Source of the DNA: Hofstenia miamia
Taxonomy: Eukaryota > Xenacoelomorpha > Acoela
Length of the DNA: 64,000 nt
Reading direction: 5' to 3'
NCBI GenBank assembly: GCA_004352715.1
Contig: SCFE01000063.1
Span: forward strand, 653,703 to 717,702
Notes under the pieces: generated by a model
Told to the model about the DNA's origin: nothing
Seen by the model: the letters and a program-made list of their open reading frames with translations, nothing else
Database searches by the model: none
Program-made: the position numbers and the translations under genes
Shown: positions 41,780 through 53,480 of the stretch, piece after piece
Layout of the letters: each line of letters opens with the position of its first letter
How positions within the stretch are numbered: the first letter of the stretch is position 1

Positions 41780-43072
41780 TGCAAGTACTTGAAACCTTTA
41801 GTTTCGTTGAATCAATTGACTTTTCACTATTTATCTCAAATTTTTAGTCATCAGGCTTGGTTTTCCTCATTTCGTTTAAAATTTATTTCTGTTGTACAGT
41901 TATATAGGGTAGCACTGTTATATCTAGTTTACTCTAATGAAAAAATAAGTCTTAATATATTTGTATCTCTGCTCTATCTCTCGAGTTAAGGTTCCAACTC
42001 GACTCAAACCTAAATTAGTTTTCTGAAATCCCTAGTTTTTTAAAAGCAATGCTTTCCCTGTCTAGTTATATTACAATAATTTTTAAACAAAAACGATTTC
42101 AAAAAATCAAGCACTCGTACATTTTGTAAATACATCAGTAAATAAATACTGTCGCATAAACACTGAGAGAGTTTGAGAATAATTTCTAGCGAATTTTTTT
42201 CCATTTTCATATGAAAATATTCTATATTTACATTATTTTATAGCATATAATCAAAGCGAATTTGGCATTCTCATGTCTGTTGAAAAACAGTGATATGTAA
42301 TCAGTCAATATTATCAAATTCATTAAGATTTTTACATGCATAATGGCAACTTGTAACATTCAGAGAAATCTTTAGAATTGCGAGGTAAATTTATGGTGCT
42401 TCTCTCAACACATTATCTTTTATTTAGCTATAAATCATCTGAATGATTGTTTCTAAAATGTGATTTTTAATGTTTTCGAATATGTATTTATATCTACGTT
42501 CTTAATTCTTTCAAATACTGTTGTACAACTTAAATTTAGTAATACAATTAGTTTATAAACATATTTTTTTGGTTCGACTAATTTAGTAGCAGTAGTTTCT
42601 TATTCTTTGTCATACGTACATTATGGCAGCGGAATATTCCCTGATTATTTGTTGTGTGAATCGAAATTTTATGCTTATATTTGGACTTTATGGTTATATC
42701 TCTGTTAATTAAGTTTTCCATAGTCTTTGATAAAGTCGTTGATAATGAAAACGCCTTTCGGTATTATGCTTTGTTGATACCAGCTACTAATTCTCCGATG
42801 CCGAGTGACGTCGTAAAGTAGAAGAATATAACTATAAAAATTGAGTAGTGCAATTTAAAGAGTTATTCAGTCAGAGTTAAACATACTACCAACACTTAAC
42901 CAAAATTCTACCTAACCACCTCTTAAATTCTATGGCTTCAACTCATTAAAATTGTTTATTTTTACAATTACTTTTTGCATATTTAATGTTTCGGAAGATG
43001 TTTTTTATTATGTTTTTAACACAAACTATAATTTTAGATTTTTGTTTCTATACATTTTAAAGCATAAACATT
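41780..43072. other. intergenic, no gene seen
   Basis: AT-rich; no repeat or coding frame supported. Confidence 0.45.
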
Positions 43073-43080
43073 AATTTAAT

Positions 43081-44015
43081 CAGTCGCGTCACCACATTTG
43101 GAGGTCTGGTGCAAGATGCCCCTCCCCTCAAATTATAGAACTTTTCATTATCTGTTTTGGCATATAGAACGCCCATTTTATTTCGTACCCCGGTTAAAAA
43201 TGAACCTAATTAGCCTAATTTGTACCCCGTCAGTCTATCAAATACTTAATTTTCTACTGTGTACCCCTATTTTTGACTTTTTTCACAAAAATAACCTTTA
43301 TCAATACTGGTTTTTAACAAAAACGTGTCAAGTGGGAACAATGCTTTAGGGTGCGTTTGTTTTGGCAACACATGATGATAGGGCAAATTCAAACTATTTC
43401 AAACTAATTGACTACTATGAACTATTCAAGCGTGTCAATGGTTTATCTGCGCCATTAACTCTTTTGCTTATTTATTGATTATTGCAATCATCCCTGGCTC
43501 CCGGCGGTTTTTTCAGAATTCCTTGCGTTAATTTTTACCCGGCCACATAATTATTATTATTTTATTAATTTNNNNNNNNNNNNNNNNNNNNNATTTCAAG
43601 CTAATTGACTACTATGAACTATTCAAGCGTGTCAATGGTTTATCTGCGCCATTAACTCTTTTGCTTATTTATTGATTATTGCAATCATCCCTGGCTCCCG
43701 GCGGTTTTTTCAGAATTCCTTCCGTTAATTTTTACCCGGCCACATAATTATTATTATTTTATTAATTTGTACCCCATACAGGAGAGCGCGTACAAAATAA
43801 AGTCGGCTGTGTACAGTAGATATTTTTTGCACATATACATATGTAGGCCCTACAACATTGTTTATTAGTTATTTTTTCTAAGTTTAGGCACCAAATTTTT
43901 CTTACATGGATATAGTTATTTTGTTATTTTGGAGCCCCAATGCCCTATTGTTAGACTAAAATTTGTACTGCAATGTGGAGGCCTACCCTGCGGCACCAAC
44001 TAAGTGAAGCCACTG
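43081..44015. mobile_element. second hAT-type non-autonomous element with 8-bp target duplication
   Basis: The left end is CAGTCGCGTCACC and the right end, in reverse complement, is CAGTGGCTTCACT; G-rich GGAGGTCTGGTGC and GGTGCCGCAGGG words follow inside. Flanks are AATTTAAT (43073-43080) and AATTGAAT (44016-44023), an 8-bp target duplication with one difference. The body repeats GTACCCC at about 43187, 43221, 43260 and 43769, which may be subterminal binding sites. There is no transposase. Real length is about 0.74 kb once the duplicated sequence around the gap is discounted. Confidence 0.8.
43572..43592. other. 21-N gap between 176-bp near-identical copies
   Basis: 43396-43571 and 43593-43768 match over their whole length with two differences, and the gap lies exactly between them. 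This is the pattern of two allelic or overlapping contig ends that were not merged. Confidence 0.9.
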
Positions 44016-44023
44016 AATTGAAT

Positions 44024-46479
44024 ATAACACTGAAGCTTAAGAAAACTGCAGCGTATGCAGAGTTTTAAATTAACTATAAATGATGTAGCTAAAATTTATT
44101 TTGGCTATATTTACTTAATTACTTTTTTTATATTTAATCAATTGCAATATTATTGTTCTGCTCATAAAGTTGTAAGCCGCTTATTCCAAACCAAATATGA
44201 ATTTTGCCTTAAAGTAAATGTAAGATATTTCTGAAAATACTTCCCCTAAAAACATTGGGTTTTCAAATTTTTCTGTACTCGTCTATAAATTTTCATATAT
44301 GTTGATAATTGTAAATCAGAAAATTTTTTAAAATCTTCAACGCAGAAGAATATGACCTTTTATTTAATAAAGTCAAATACGCTTGTTGTAATATCTTAAT
44401 TATGAAACTGATGAATCTGTTATTGTTGATTTTTGTGTTTTTAGTATCCCTTGTATTGTTTTCTGACTTTTGAATTATTCAATAATAAACTACAAACTCG
44501 TTGCTTTGAATCCATTTAATTGTTCCCCGCCCAAATTATTTTCAAGTAGCGCATTGATTTTTAGCAATCCCACTTTATTATTGTATATTGGGTGCGCTCT
44601 GTAGTATACATAATTTTGAAACGTGTGTACAGTGCGCACTTATAAATATTATCATATAGTACAGATTGAACAAGCCTGATTTTTTTTTATTTGTGTCATC
44701 TAATATATAATTATAATTAGTTGCTGCAGAAACTGATATTGTGCTTGGTGATGTGAATTATCATATAAATATCTCAGAGTACAAACCGATCATATGATTT
44801 GATAGATCGTCCCTGACTAAATAGTAATAAAAGCATCTGTTTTATCAACTGTGTGCATGCTGTTTGTACCTGCACCTGTGCCAAGTTTTACGTGTGTACA
44901 AAGCTCTATTGTTGTACAATTGACCAATTTTTCACTTGGACAATATTTTGGCACTAAATCTCAAATTTTATTCTTATTGAGTTCATGTGAAAAGACCATT
45001 CCTTAAAATATATTTTATTATACATAACAATTAAAATTTTTGGATGAAATGTTGGTAAAATTTTATTATATCTTTTAATTTTTCTAATTAATGTATTTTC
45101 ATAGGAACACTCTGTTTTTAATCGATTCATTTGTCAGTGACATGACCATGAAATGTCGCGTTTAGTCATATTTCCTAATGCTGCTTGTGACAACCCCCCG
45201 AATTTTTATTTTATTAGTTTTTTGCTTCGTCGCTAGTTGATATAAACTGAGCATTGCAATTACCTTATATTTTACGCGACTAATCACATGTTCATAAATT
45301 GTTTCAACTCGGTTCAGAATGCAGCTGGGTGTCATGACAAGTTATTCAGGTTAATGATTAGGCGCAGTATAAACCAGATTAATATGGATAAAATTTATTG
45401 AAGGCAAATTATAATTTATCACAAAATAGCATTGAATTTTAGTCAAATATATTCAATGTGACATTATATCTCATTAGCCAAAATTAATAAAAAAAAACTT
45501 TGAAATTTGATGATGATAAATATTCATTTTAGCTCGATTTTTACAAGTTTTAAATCTAGTATATTGACTCTCATATCATTACAATATGTATAAGCACGGA
45601 TTAGTATATGTTTTATACATTTCTGCCAGATATATTTTTACAGGTCCGGACGCACAGGTTATTTGCCTAACAGTGCTCTCTTTCTAGTTAAGTTATTCAG
45701 GAGCTATCAAGGCATGATATATCTAGTGCGTTGCATTTTAGAGCTTTCGCTCTATTGTGCGCTATGCACTGATGATCACTTTAAACTAGTTTAAATGAAA
45801 GTTTTTATTAATTAATTTCAATTTGTTTGTTTAAACTATCGTTTATTTGAGTGGATTTATTTAAACTTCTACATTAGGTATTATTAAAGGTACATTCATT
45901 AATTTTGGGCATCAATGGGTGCATAGTTCACTATACTTCCGTTTAATATTTCGTCGAAAATCAGAAAAAGGGATCAAATATGACTAATAATTCTACATCA
46001 ACTATTGTTGAAAGCAACAATTAATGCAATCGTTGAAAAAAATTGTAAGCCAATGCTTAGTTTGAAATCAATTTCTTGAGCCCTGCCTGCAAGCATTTTG
46101 AACGTTGCAAATTAGAAGAAATAAAAGCATCCTGTAGTTTAAACTAAAGTTTAAAAATACTTTTCAATTTTAACTTTTAAAATAGCTTAAATTTATATAA
46201 ACTGGTCATCGCTGGCACCATGCAATATTTTCCTGATTGGGTAAATTAGGCTAATTGAGTTTTCAATGAAATTGTGAACTAATATAATATTAATGTCTAC
46301 TCTGCATTAAGTGATACTCAACTTTTCTATCTGTTTTCATCAATGCTTTTGTTTAAATTTTAATATTAAATTTTTTACAATATTTGTTCAGACATTTTTC
46401 GTAATATCAAATTTCTGCTTTGTCAGTGACATTAATGTTTTATAAAAATACCTAAACAGTTTGCCGTTTTTAACAATAC
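44024..46479. other. intergenic, no gene seen
   Basis: AT-rich. A small perfect hairpin TAGAGC-TTTC-GCTCTA lies at about 45739-45754 amid GTGCG words, without other support. Confidence 0.4.
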
Positions 46480-46481
46480 AT

Positions 46482-46489
46482 TATAAATT
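46482..46489 (+). promoter_or_regulatory. TATA-like box of the candidate peptide gene
   Basis: TTATAAATT-type sequence about 30 bp before the ATG at 46514. A start near the CTCTAGCAGTGAG that follows would give a very short leader. Support is positional only. Confidence 0.25.
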
Positions 46490-46513
46490 CGCCCTCTAGC
46501 AGTGAGTGTCGCA

Positions 46514-46898
46514 ATGCATTGTGTTTTTCTATTGCTATTCTTTTTACAAACCGGTGAGTCAAATTTGCTATAATTTAATCAACCAAATCAATATTTTTTG
46601 GAAGTATGTTGTGATTAGTAAAAATTGTTTCTAGATATTTTTGTTTTCTAAATGCTTTATTGTAAAAATGTTGGAATCTGCACCACTAGTGGGAAAAATA
46701 GCATGTTGGAAGGAATTTCTTTTACATTCATATAATCGGCATTGAATGTTCCATGTGTAATCTTAAACTATGCTGTCTCGTGGCATCTTTTTACCTAAAT
46801 ATGAATGTTACCTAAATTTTTTTGATTACATTCTTTGTTTTTCAGACCTTGCACTTCCGTCAGTCTCTCAAAAAATTTCATGTGTTACAGTGCATTGA
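46514..46898 (+). CDS. candidate two-exon small secreted peptide
   Basis: Exon 1 (46514-46553) encodes MHCVFLLLFFLQT, a compact hydrophobic signal-peptide core, and ends at a consensus donor G|GTGAGT. The first good acceptor downstream is TTTGTTTTTCAG at 46845. Splicing in phase 1 adds exon 2 (46846-46898), reading DLALPSVSQKISCVTVH before TGA, for about 30 residues in total with 1 Cys in the mature part. A different frame of exon 2, not compatible with exon 1 phase, is open for 48 codons, so the choice of exon is uncertain. If real it would be a short secreted peptide, but no family is recognised and the signal could be chance in AT-rich DNA. Confidence 0.3.
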
Positions 46899-49800
46899 TT
46901 CGTTCAGCAACGCCGTTTTGCACTTTAGTTCACCAAATTTGGCCCATATCTATGCCTATGACGTCCATAATGGCTACAACGTGACTTTCTAAATTTAGTC
47001 CATGTAGTTTAGTTTTCTTAGTTTATTTATAGTCATTTATTTTAACTCATCTAAAACTATTGCATGAATACTAACCTAGTCTTATATGTAAGTCTCTTAT
47101 TTCCCTAAGAGTTGGACCTTTCGAATTCTTGTTTCGATGAGTGTGTGCTTGTGGGTTATTTGCGTTCAGATGTTTCTATATAATTTTTCTAGGTCTTAGT
47201 AATCAAATCCACTTTGGGTATGTAGTGATTGCACGCTTCTAAAACAAGGCGATAAATAAAATACTATATTTCGTAGGTTGGTTTCTTTTTAATACATTCT
47301 CATCGATGCAACTATTAACAAAGCTGTTTGCATATTTGACTGCAGAGTATATTATCGAATTTTATATCAATAGCCCTGCAATCTTTTTGATTAACAATAC
47401 CTGAATGTCATTCCAAAGCTTTGTTCTGCTTTAGAAGTGCCTATCAATACTAGCTTTTTTGCTATACAAAAATAGATATAAATTTTCACTTCGCCTACTC
47501 GAACTGTTGAAAGTGGCCATGAATGTTTTCATTCGTCTCTTATTTTACGTGATTTTTCAATTTTGTTAAGAATATTCGCTTCATTTCAAAATTTATTGCT
47601 AAAGTTTTTACTATCGTTAATTTCAAACACAATTAGGGTTAATTATGTTACGAAAGCATGGGTAACATATACATATTAAAAATCTAAATTTTCATTCAAT
47701 TAACATTATGCCAAAAAAATTTATTAAGCAATGCGTTGATCCTCTTTCACTGATTCGGCCTCCATATAGTATTTATAGGCCTCGACGAATGGTATTTGTT
47801 CTTAAAATTTATCGCTAATATATTTTTTCGCCAAACGCTCGGTAATTAGAAGGGGTAAAGCAACAGCGAATGTATGTAGCTGAAGCAACGTAATCGCAAA
47901 AAAGAAATTTCATAACAATAAATCAAAAATGCAAACAAAGATGGGAAGGTCCCTTAGTACTTCATTAGTGTTTATTTTCCATTGGTTGCCTTGGTGACGT
48001 ACATATGAATAATGCCATTTACTTTTTTATTCTCAAGATACAATGAAATCCATTTGTGTAGGCTCTCAATCAAAAGTTTTTTGTTAATTTCAATGAAATA
48101 GCTTAAGTTGCTGTTCATTTAGAAAAAGAAACTACGCTTAGAATTTCAAAATTGTCGGTGATTTCTTATCGATTTTTTGATTGTCTGTGTTGCGTATTTT
48201 CTTTACATTATACGAGCTTGTCTACAATTTTATAACCGCACCTGTTCTAATTTTCTTGCTTAAATTCGTTTAATAATGTCCATCCATACATTTTTTGCGT
48301 TCCTTTTTCCTCATGTCCCTCATCAATAAATTATTAAAATATGTTCTATTTTCACTAGGATTTGCAGACACTGTATATATGTAATATAAGTCTGTCTGCC
48401 ATAGTTTTGCCGCCTACTGGCCAGCTGTGGCAGTTATTGCATTAAATTCAGCTGACAAGTAATGACTAAATTTTGTCGTTAATTAGTTTTCTAGATTCCA
48501 CTCAATTTTGCTTTCCTTCATCGACAAGATATCTTTCAACTCCTTATTCATATCTTTGAATTTAAATTCACCAAAGCAAAATAAAGAGTTTTAAATGCTA
48601 ATTTAATATTTCAAATTTCATAAGCAATTTAGCATTCACCTACTTCGGAGATGGAACCTATTGCACTTTTTTCGAGCCAATTTCTTAACTGGCTTACAAA
48701 CACAAATATATAAATGGATTATCTATAATGGTGTCTTGTTCAGTACTTCAATTCATTTATGTTAAAGTATATTAACTACTGGGTTTTGACGTTTCAAAAC
48801 CATGCCATTTGTTCAATGAGATATTTTTCCACTTAAAACTAAAATTTGCATTGATTCAATTTCGACTGAATGCAAACTTTGAAATTTGTAATTAACCAAA
48901 TTGGTTAATGAACCCCAATTCATTCTGCGTCGAAGAGTAGATTCCTAAAACTTTATTCAGTTCTTTTATTATTTGGATGTAATGTTTCAAATGAAGTGAG
49001 TGTACAACATAATTTTTATGTTTTTTCAACTCACGTGTATGTGTGTGATTTGACCGTTCAGTGTCACTGCAACTGTTGTTTAAACGATGTCTCATGCACT
49101 TTCGTAATTCACCAATTATTTAAATGAGGTATTCTCTAAGGGTTGTCTTGCTCCACCCATCCATAAGTAGGGTACTACTGCGCTTTAATGGGAGTTAATT
49201 TTTAAGAAATTTTTATATTTGATTTCATTCATATAACGTGCATAAGGTCAATAAAATTAGCGACATAATTGAGATTCTGTTATTAAAACTCCCTTTGGAC
49301 ACCATCTAGTCAATTTATTAAATTAATATCGAAATATGAGCTATCGAGGGATTTTGAACTTTCAACAGTTGCAGTCACGTTTCCTAAATTGCTCTTGTCT
49401 GACAGCAGGTATGACTTTCATAGTGTACAAGATGTACTCCAATTTTGTGTAATAACACCTAGGGTTCAACGGTACCATCTGTTTTTAGGGGGATTACTGG
49501 ATCCATTTTACGGGTCTGGGATTGAATATTTCAGTAGGGCTGGGACTTAGAAGGGACTGGGATCATAATTCAAGAGGTGTTTCAGAATTAAAATTTTTTT
49601 ACTAATTTGTGAAAATAGATATTGTATGGGACTATTGAAGCATGCTTAATGGTATCAGACTGGAACTAAATGCAATGGGCTGGAGAGGACTGGAGCCAGT
49701 AAAAATTTTGTCTTGCAAAATCCTAGTAGCAACGAATGTATTGAGGTAATGGAATTATCGCTACTAATTTTTGTTCAATTAATGATATGGTAAAAAATTT

Positions 49801-52800
49801 TTTTGATTAAACACTGAGAATTTTAATTTCTATTAGATTTCTATTTGTCTTTGTGATAAATGCTTAATTTATTTTTATTAATTATTTCAAATGTGCAGGC
49901 TTTCTTTACCGTGTATAGTGCAACAGTTATAACGGTTAATAAGAAATACACTGGTAATTAAAATTGTTTGCTTTGGAGAAACTTAGCTATTCGTATTTTT
50001 ATGTTTAAAAGATGTGAATAACATTTAAACTTTGCAATATTTAAGTAATTTTTGACGCTAATTTAGTCCATTTGGTTGCAATGTCGAGTTAAACGAACAA
50101 GTTTCCCCCTATAGAATTTTCGTCAAGGACTCATAATGCGGTTTAAGTTTAAAAATCTCAAGGTGTATAGAGTAATCAGTTACAATTATATTTGGTTTGT
50201 AGCAGCAATTGTCATACAAAGATGTTTAATTGCATTAATTTATTTTTTTTTGGAAATGATGAGCTTTCTTGCGTTTCATTTCTGTTTTAATGAGAAATAG
50301 GTTGGCCACTCAAATGCCTTATAGCTAAATATATTAAGATTAGCGTAAGAGACAATTTTATACATTGCTCCTCCAAACGACCTCAATTTTGACAGCTTTT
50401 GAATTAATTTAGAAATATACCAAATTGACATTTTAATGTTTCCTATTTACAATTTTTGTATGAATTTGGAGAAAACGTTCTAAACAAATATAGAATTTGT
50501 ATCCATTATACTTGCACTGCAATTCTTTTAAGAACCTAAAGTATATCAGATATCTGAAGTTTTGAAACACTGTGGCAAAAGTCTTTTTATTGACAATATT
50601 TCGTTCAGGGGCAGAATGAAAACCCACATTTCGTACATTCGCGTTAGTCCCTCCCTCAAATATTTTGGATCAATATCACTGTCAGCTAGGGATCAGAGTT
50701 TAATTGTTTCCTATTAAATGATCGTAGATATTTCTTAAAACCGAATAATTTATCACTTTTTGGTATTAATCACCGACTAGTTGGCATTGGCAATAGTCGA
50801 ATATTTTTTTCCTTTGAGAATATATTGTAAAGTTTTAAATATTTGTACACAAATATGTATCATCGAAGAGAGGAGGCAGTGCTGTAGAAAGTACAAAATT
50901 CTTGTGGATTTCTCAAGAAGATCATCATTGAGATTCTTCATTAAATTTTCGCTACAATTTGAAATTCTTTATAAGGATCGATTAATTTACGTAAAAAACA
51001 TTGCCGATTAATCGAGATTCAACGTTGATTACTCCAGCTGGTCGGTAATAGACATGGGCTGTCCCGTAATTATCTTAGTCTTTTTGGATGAAAAACTTCT
51101 TTCGTCTTGATATCTTTGCAGCTTTTAATGCCTCCTGTTTCCACGAAGTGTTATTATTCTACGAATTCAAACCCCCTATTGGAAGCGTAAACATTCAAAT
51201 ATCGATGATTCAACATCAAACGGTTTCCATTTCCGCACGCATCGTTAATTTTTTTGAGATTTGCGTTTGATCGTTTAACACATTATTCTTTATCTATTTG
51301 AATTTCCTTCATTATTTCGATGCCGGTTTGTCTATGAAAGGTCAATCATTTACGATAACTTTGTGTAAATACAATATTGACAATGCGTATATTATTTATT
51401 GACAGTGTAATTTAACTCTTAATTGGTCTAATAAACCTTTGAAAATAAAAAACTGAGACAATTGCTTACTAAGAAAATTGGTGTCTATTTGGTGTTTTAA
51501 AAGTCAGGTGTTTCTACGGTCTATCAACACCAAAACACATGCTTGATTAAATGCGTGTCACGTGATTTATAGGCGGTATGCTAACCTCAAATGTTTGCAT
51601 TTTATTTTATCAATTTAACAAAACGTTTTGTAAACCATGTGTTAGATGTGTTTCTTTTCAATTCAGTGATGTAAAACAACCTTTTTTCATTCGCAATTTT
51701 GTTATCTAGAATTGAATTGTTACTGTAGTATTAGCCTTCGTGACTTACCTTTCCTACACAAAAATCTTGTCTAAATGAATTTGTCTTCCACATAAAATGT
51801 TAAATATATTTTTCTTATCGAAAAAGTTTGATCGGAACTATGCTTTAACAAATGACTGTAGCAAATTTTTTTCGTAACATTACAAAACTGTCAGTTATTT
51901 GTAAATCTAGTTATTGCAAAAAGTACAATGGTTATTTATTAGCTCCTCCCGAAAAATTTGGGTTATGTTTATACGCATGAGAGCTAGTCTTCTTAAAAAA
52001 CGCCTTTTGTTCGAAGGCAAACAGATAGTGGGACACCTCCGCCGCTGTTACCTAAAGACATTCCCAGTCGGTTTGCAAACCTCCTCTTTTAAATCCTTTA
52101 GAGTACTTTTTTCGAATATTTAATGAAACAAATCAAAGATTTCGTCATGCATTGTGGTCGCTTATTTCTTCACTTTTATTTCCTACTTTAGTTTTAATAG
52201 TGCTTCTGTATGTAGACTCGCCTGATGTACAATAATTTGCACTGGACATGTTTTCTATGAAGTCATGAATTGAGAACCAAAGCGAATATTTTTCTTTCAC
52301 AAGATTATAAATATCACATTCTATAACATTATAAAAATAAAATATTGATGCGTAGTTTTGGACCAAAATTGTTCATTGCATTTCATGAAAAAAATGTGTC
52401 TCAGTAGATCTCCAATGCCACTTATCAAACATTAATTCTTTATGCTCGAAATATTCTGGGAATTTGTATCACTTAATTTCTAGGCAAAGTAAACTGCAAT
52501 TTGAGATGACAACATAATATAGTTATCCATTTTTTTGTACAATTTTTAAATTCCCTAAAAACTTCTTAAACGAAGGGTCCTGTGATTGTTGTTTTTGCGC
52601 ACTATTAAATTTTCTACATTTTTTTAACCTTAAAACCCCAGGGATTTTTGAAAAATGTATATTATTTTTTAAAAAAAATATAAATCTCTCTCTGTGCGCG
52701 CGGCGCGTCTCTGAGATTGGAATATCTCTGCACACATCAAGAAACACTAAAAGTTCTTTGCTGCCTCTATGGGCTCAAAACCTTCTAAAAACATGAACAC

Positions 52801-53094
52801 TAGGTATAGAGAGCATTTAAATCTTTTCAACAACCTCTGCCACAGCAATATACTTTAATAGAAATTTTCAACATTGCATTAAAGTATGGGGCTTTAAGGT
52901 TAATGGCTATGTGCACTGTTAGTAACCATAGATTTATGGAGAAAAAATATGACAGTTATTATCAATGTGTGTATATCGCAATGAACCAATTTTTGAAAAT
53001 TCACATATGCGACAAACTCAATGTGGTTGTTTGACTGACAAGGAAAATTGTCAATAAAATATTTTGCAAAAATTATTTTTAATTAACGCAATTA
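46899..53094. other. long AT-rich stretch without supported genes
   Basis: No convincing exon, RNA gene or intact transposon. 49490-49690 is enriched in GGGACTGGGAT-like words (GGGCTGGGACTT, GAAGGGACTGGGATC, GGGCTGGAGAGGACTGGAG), probably a DNA-transposon relic. Scattered 60-76 codon frames look like chance. The CpG-rich spot at 52690-52715 (TGCGCGCGGCGCG) is very short. Confidence 0.4.
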
Positions 53095-53124
53095 TATGCA
53101 TAAATCACAGATTCTGCCATATCG

Positions 53125-53188
53125 NNNNNNNNNNNNNNNNNNNNNNNNNNNNNNNNNNNNNNNNNNNNNNNNNNNNNNNNNNNNNNNN
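53125..53188. other. assembly gap (64 N) flanked by identical 30-bp ends
   Basis: The same 30 bases (TATGCATAAATCACAG...) lie at 53095-53124 and at 53189-53218, as at the Penelope gap. The gap is probably an unmerged overlap. Confidence 0.9.
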
Positions 53189-53373
53189 TATGCATAAATC
53201 ACAGATTCTGCCATATCGACCTGGTTAAGTATAACTTAGACAATATCTAATTTTTTTATTTTGTGTGTTACGTTCTCTGCTTAATCTGGCGCATTTTATA
53301 ACTGCATTATATAACTGTTCATCTAATTCACGTTTTCGTTACTTGTTTATAATTTTCCCTGTCGCAGATATAT

Positions 53374-53480
53374 CAGGCCCGTAGCCAGCATAGTCACCTA
53401 AGGGGGGTCAATGCGCATTTAGGAGGGATTTATAGGAATTTCAACTTTCCTGATAATATAAACTAAAATTTCACAAAGTC
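53374..53480 (+). mobile_element. hAT-like 5' terminus fragment
   Basis: CAGGCCCGTAGCCAGCATAG followed by a CTAAGGGGGGTCAATGCGC stretch has the CAGG...GTAGCCAG start and G tract common at hAT ends. It is preceded by AGATATAT, but no matching right end or second copy of that octamer was found downstream, so only one end survives. Confidence 0.5.

Noticed and set aside
40714-41989. 354-418 codon frames
   Set aside because: They consist of the 1000-N gap plus TA-repeat codons (IYIYIY).
46846-46990. 48-codon open frame starting at the 46845 acceptor (phase 0)
   Set aside because: Phase does not fit the donor at 46554, and no other upstream exon is visible.
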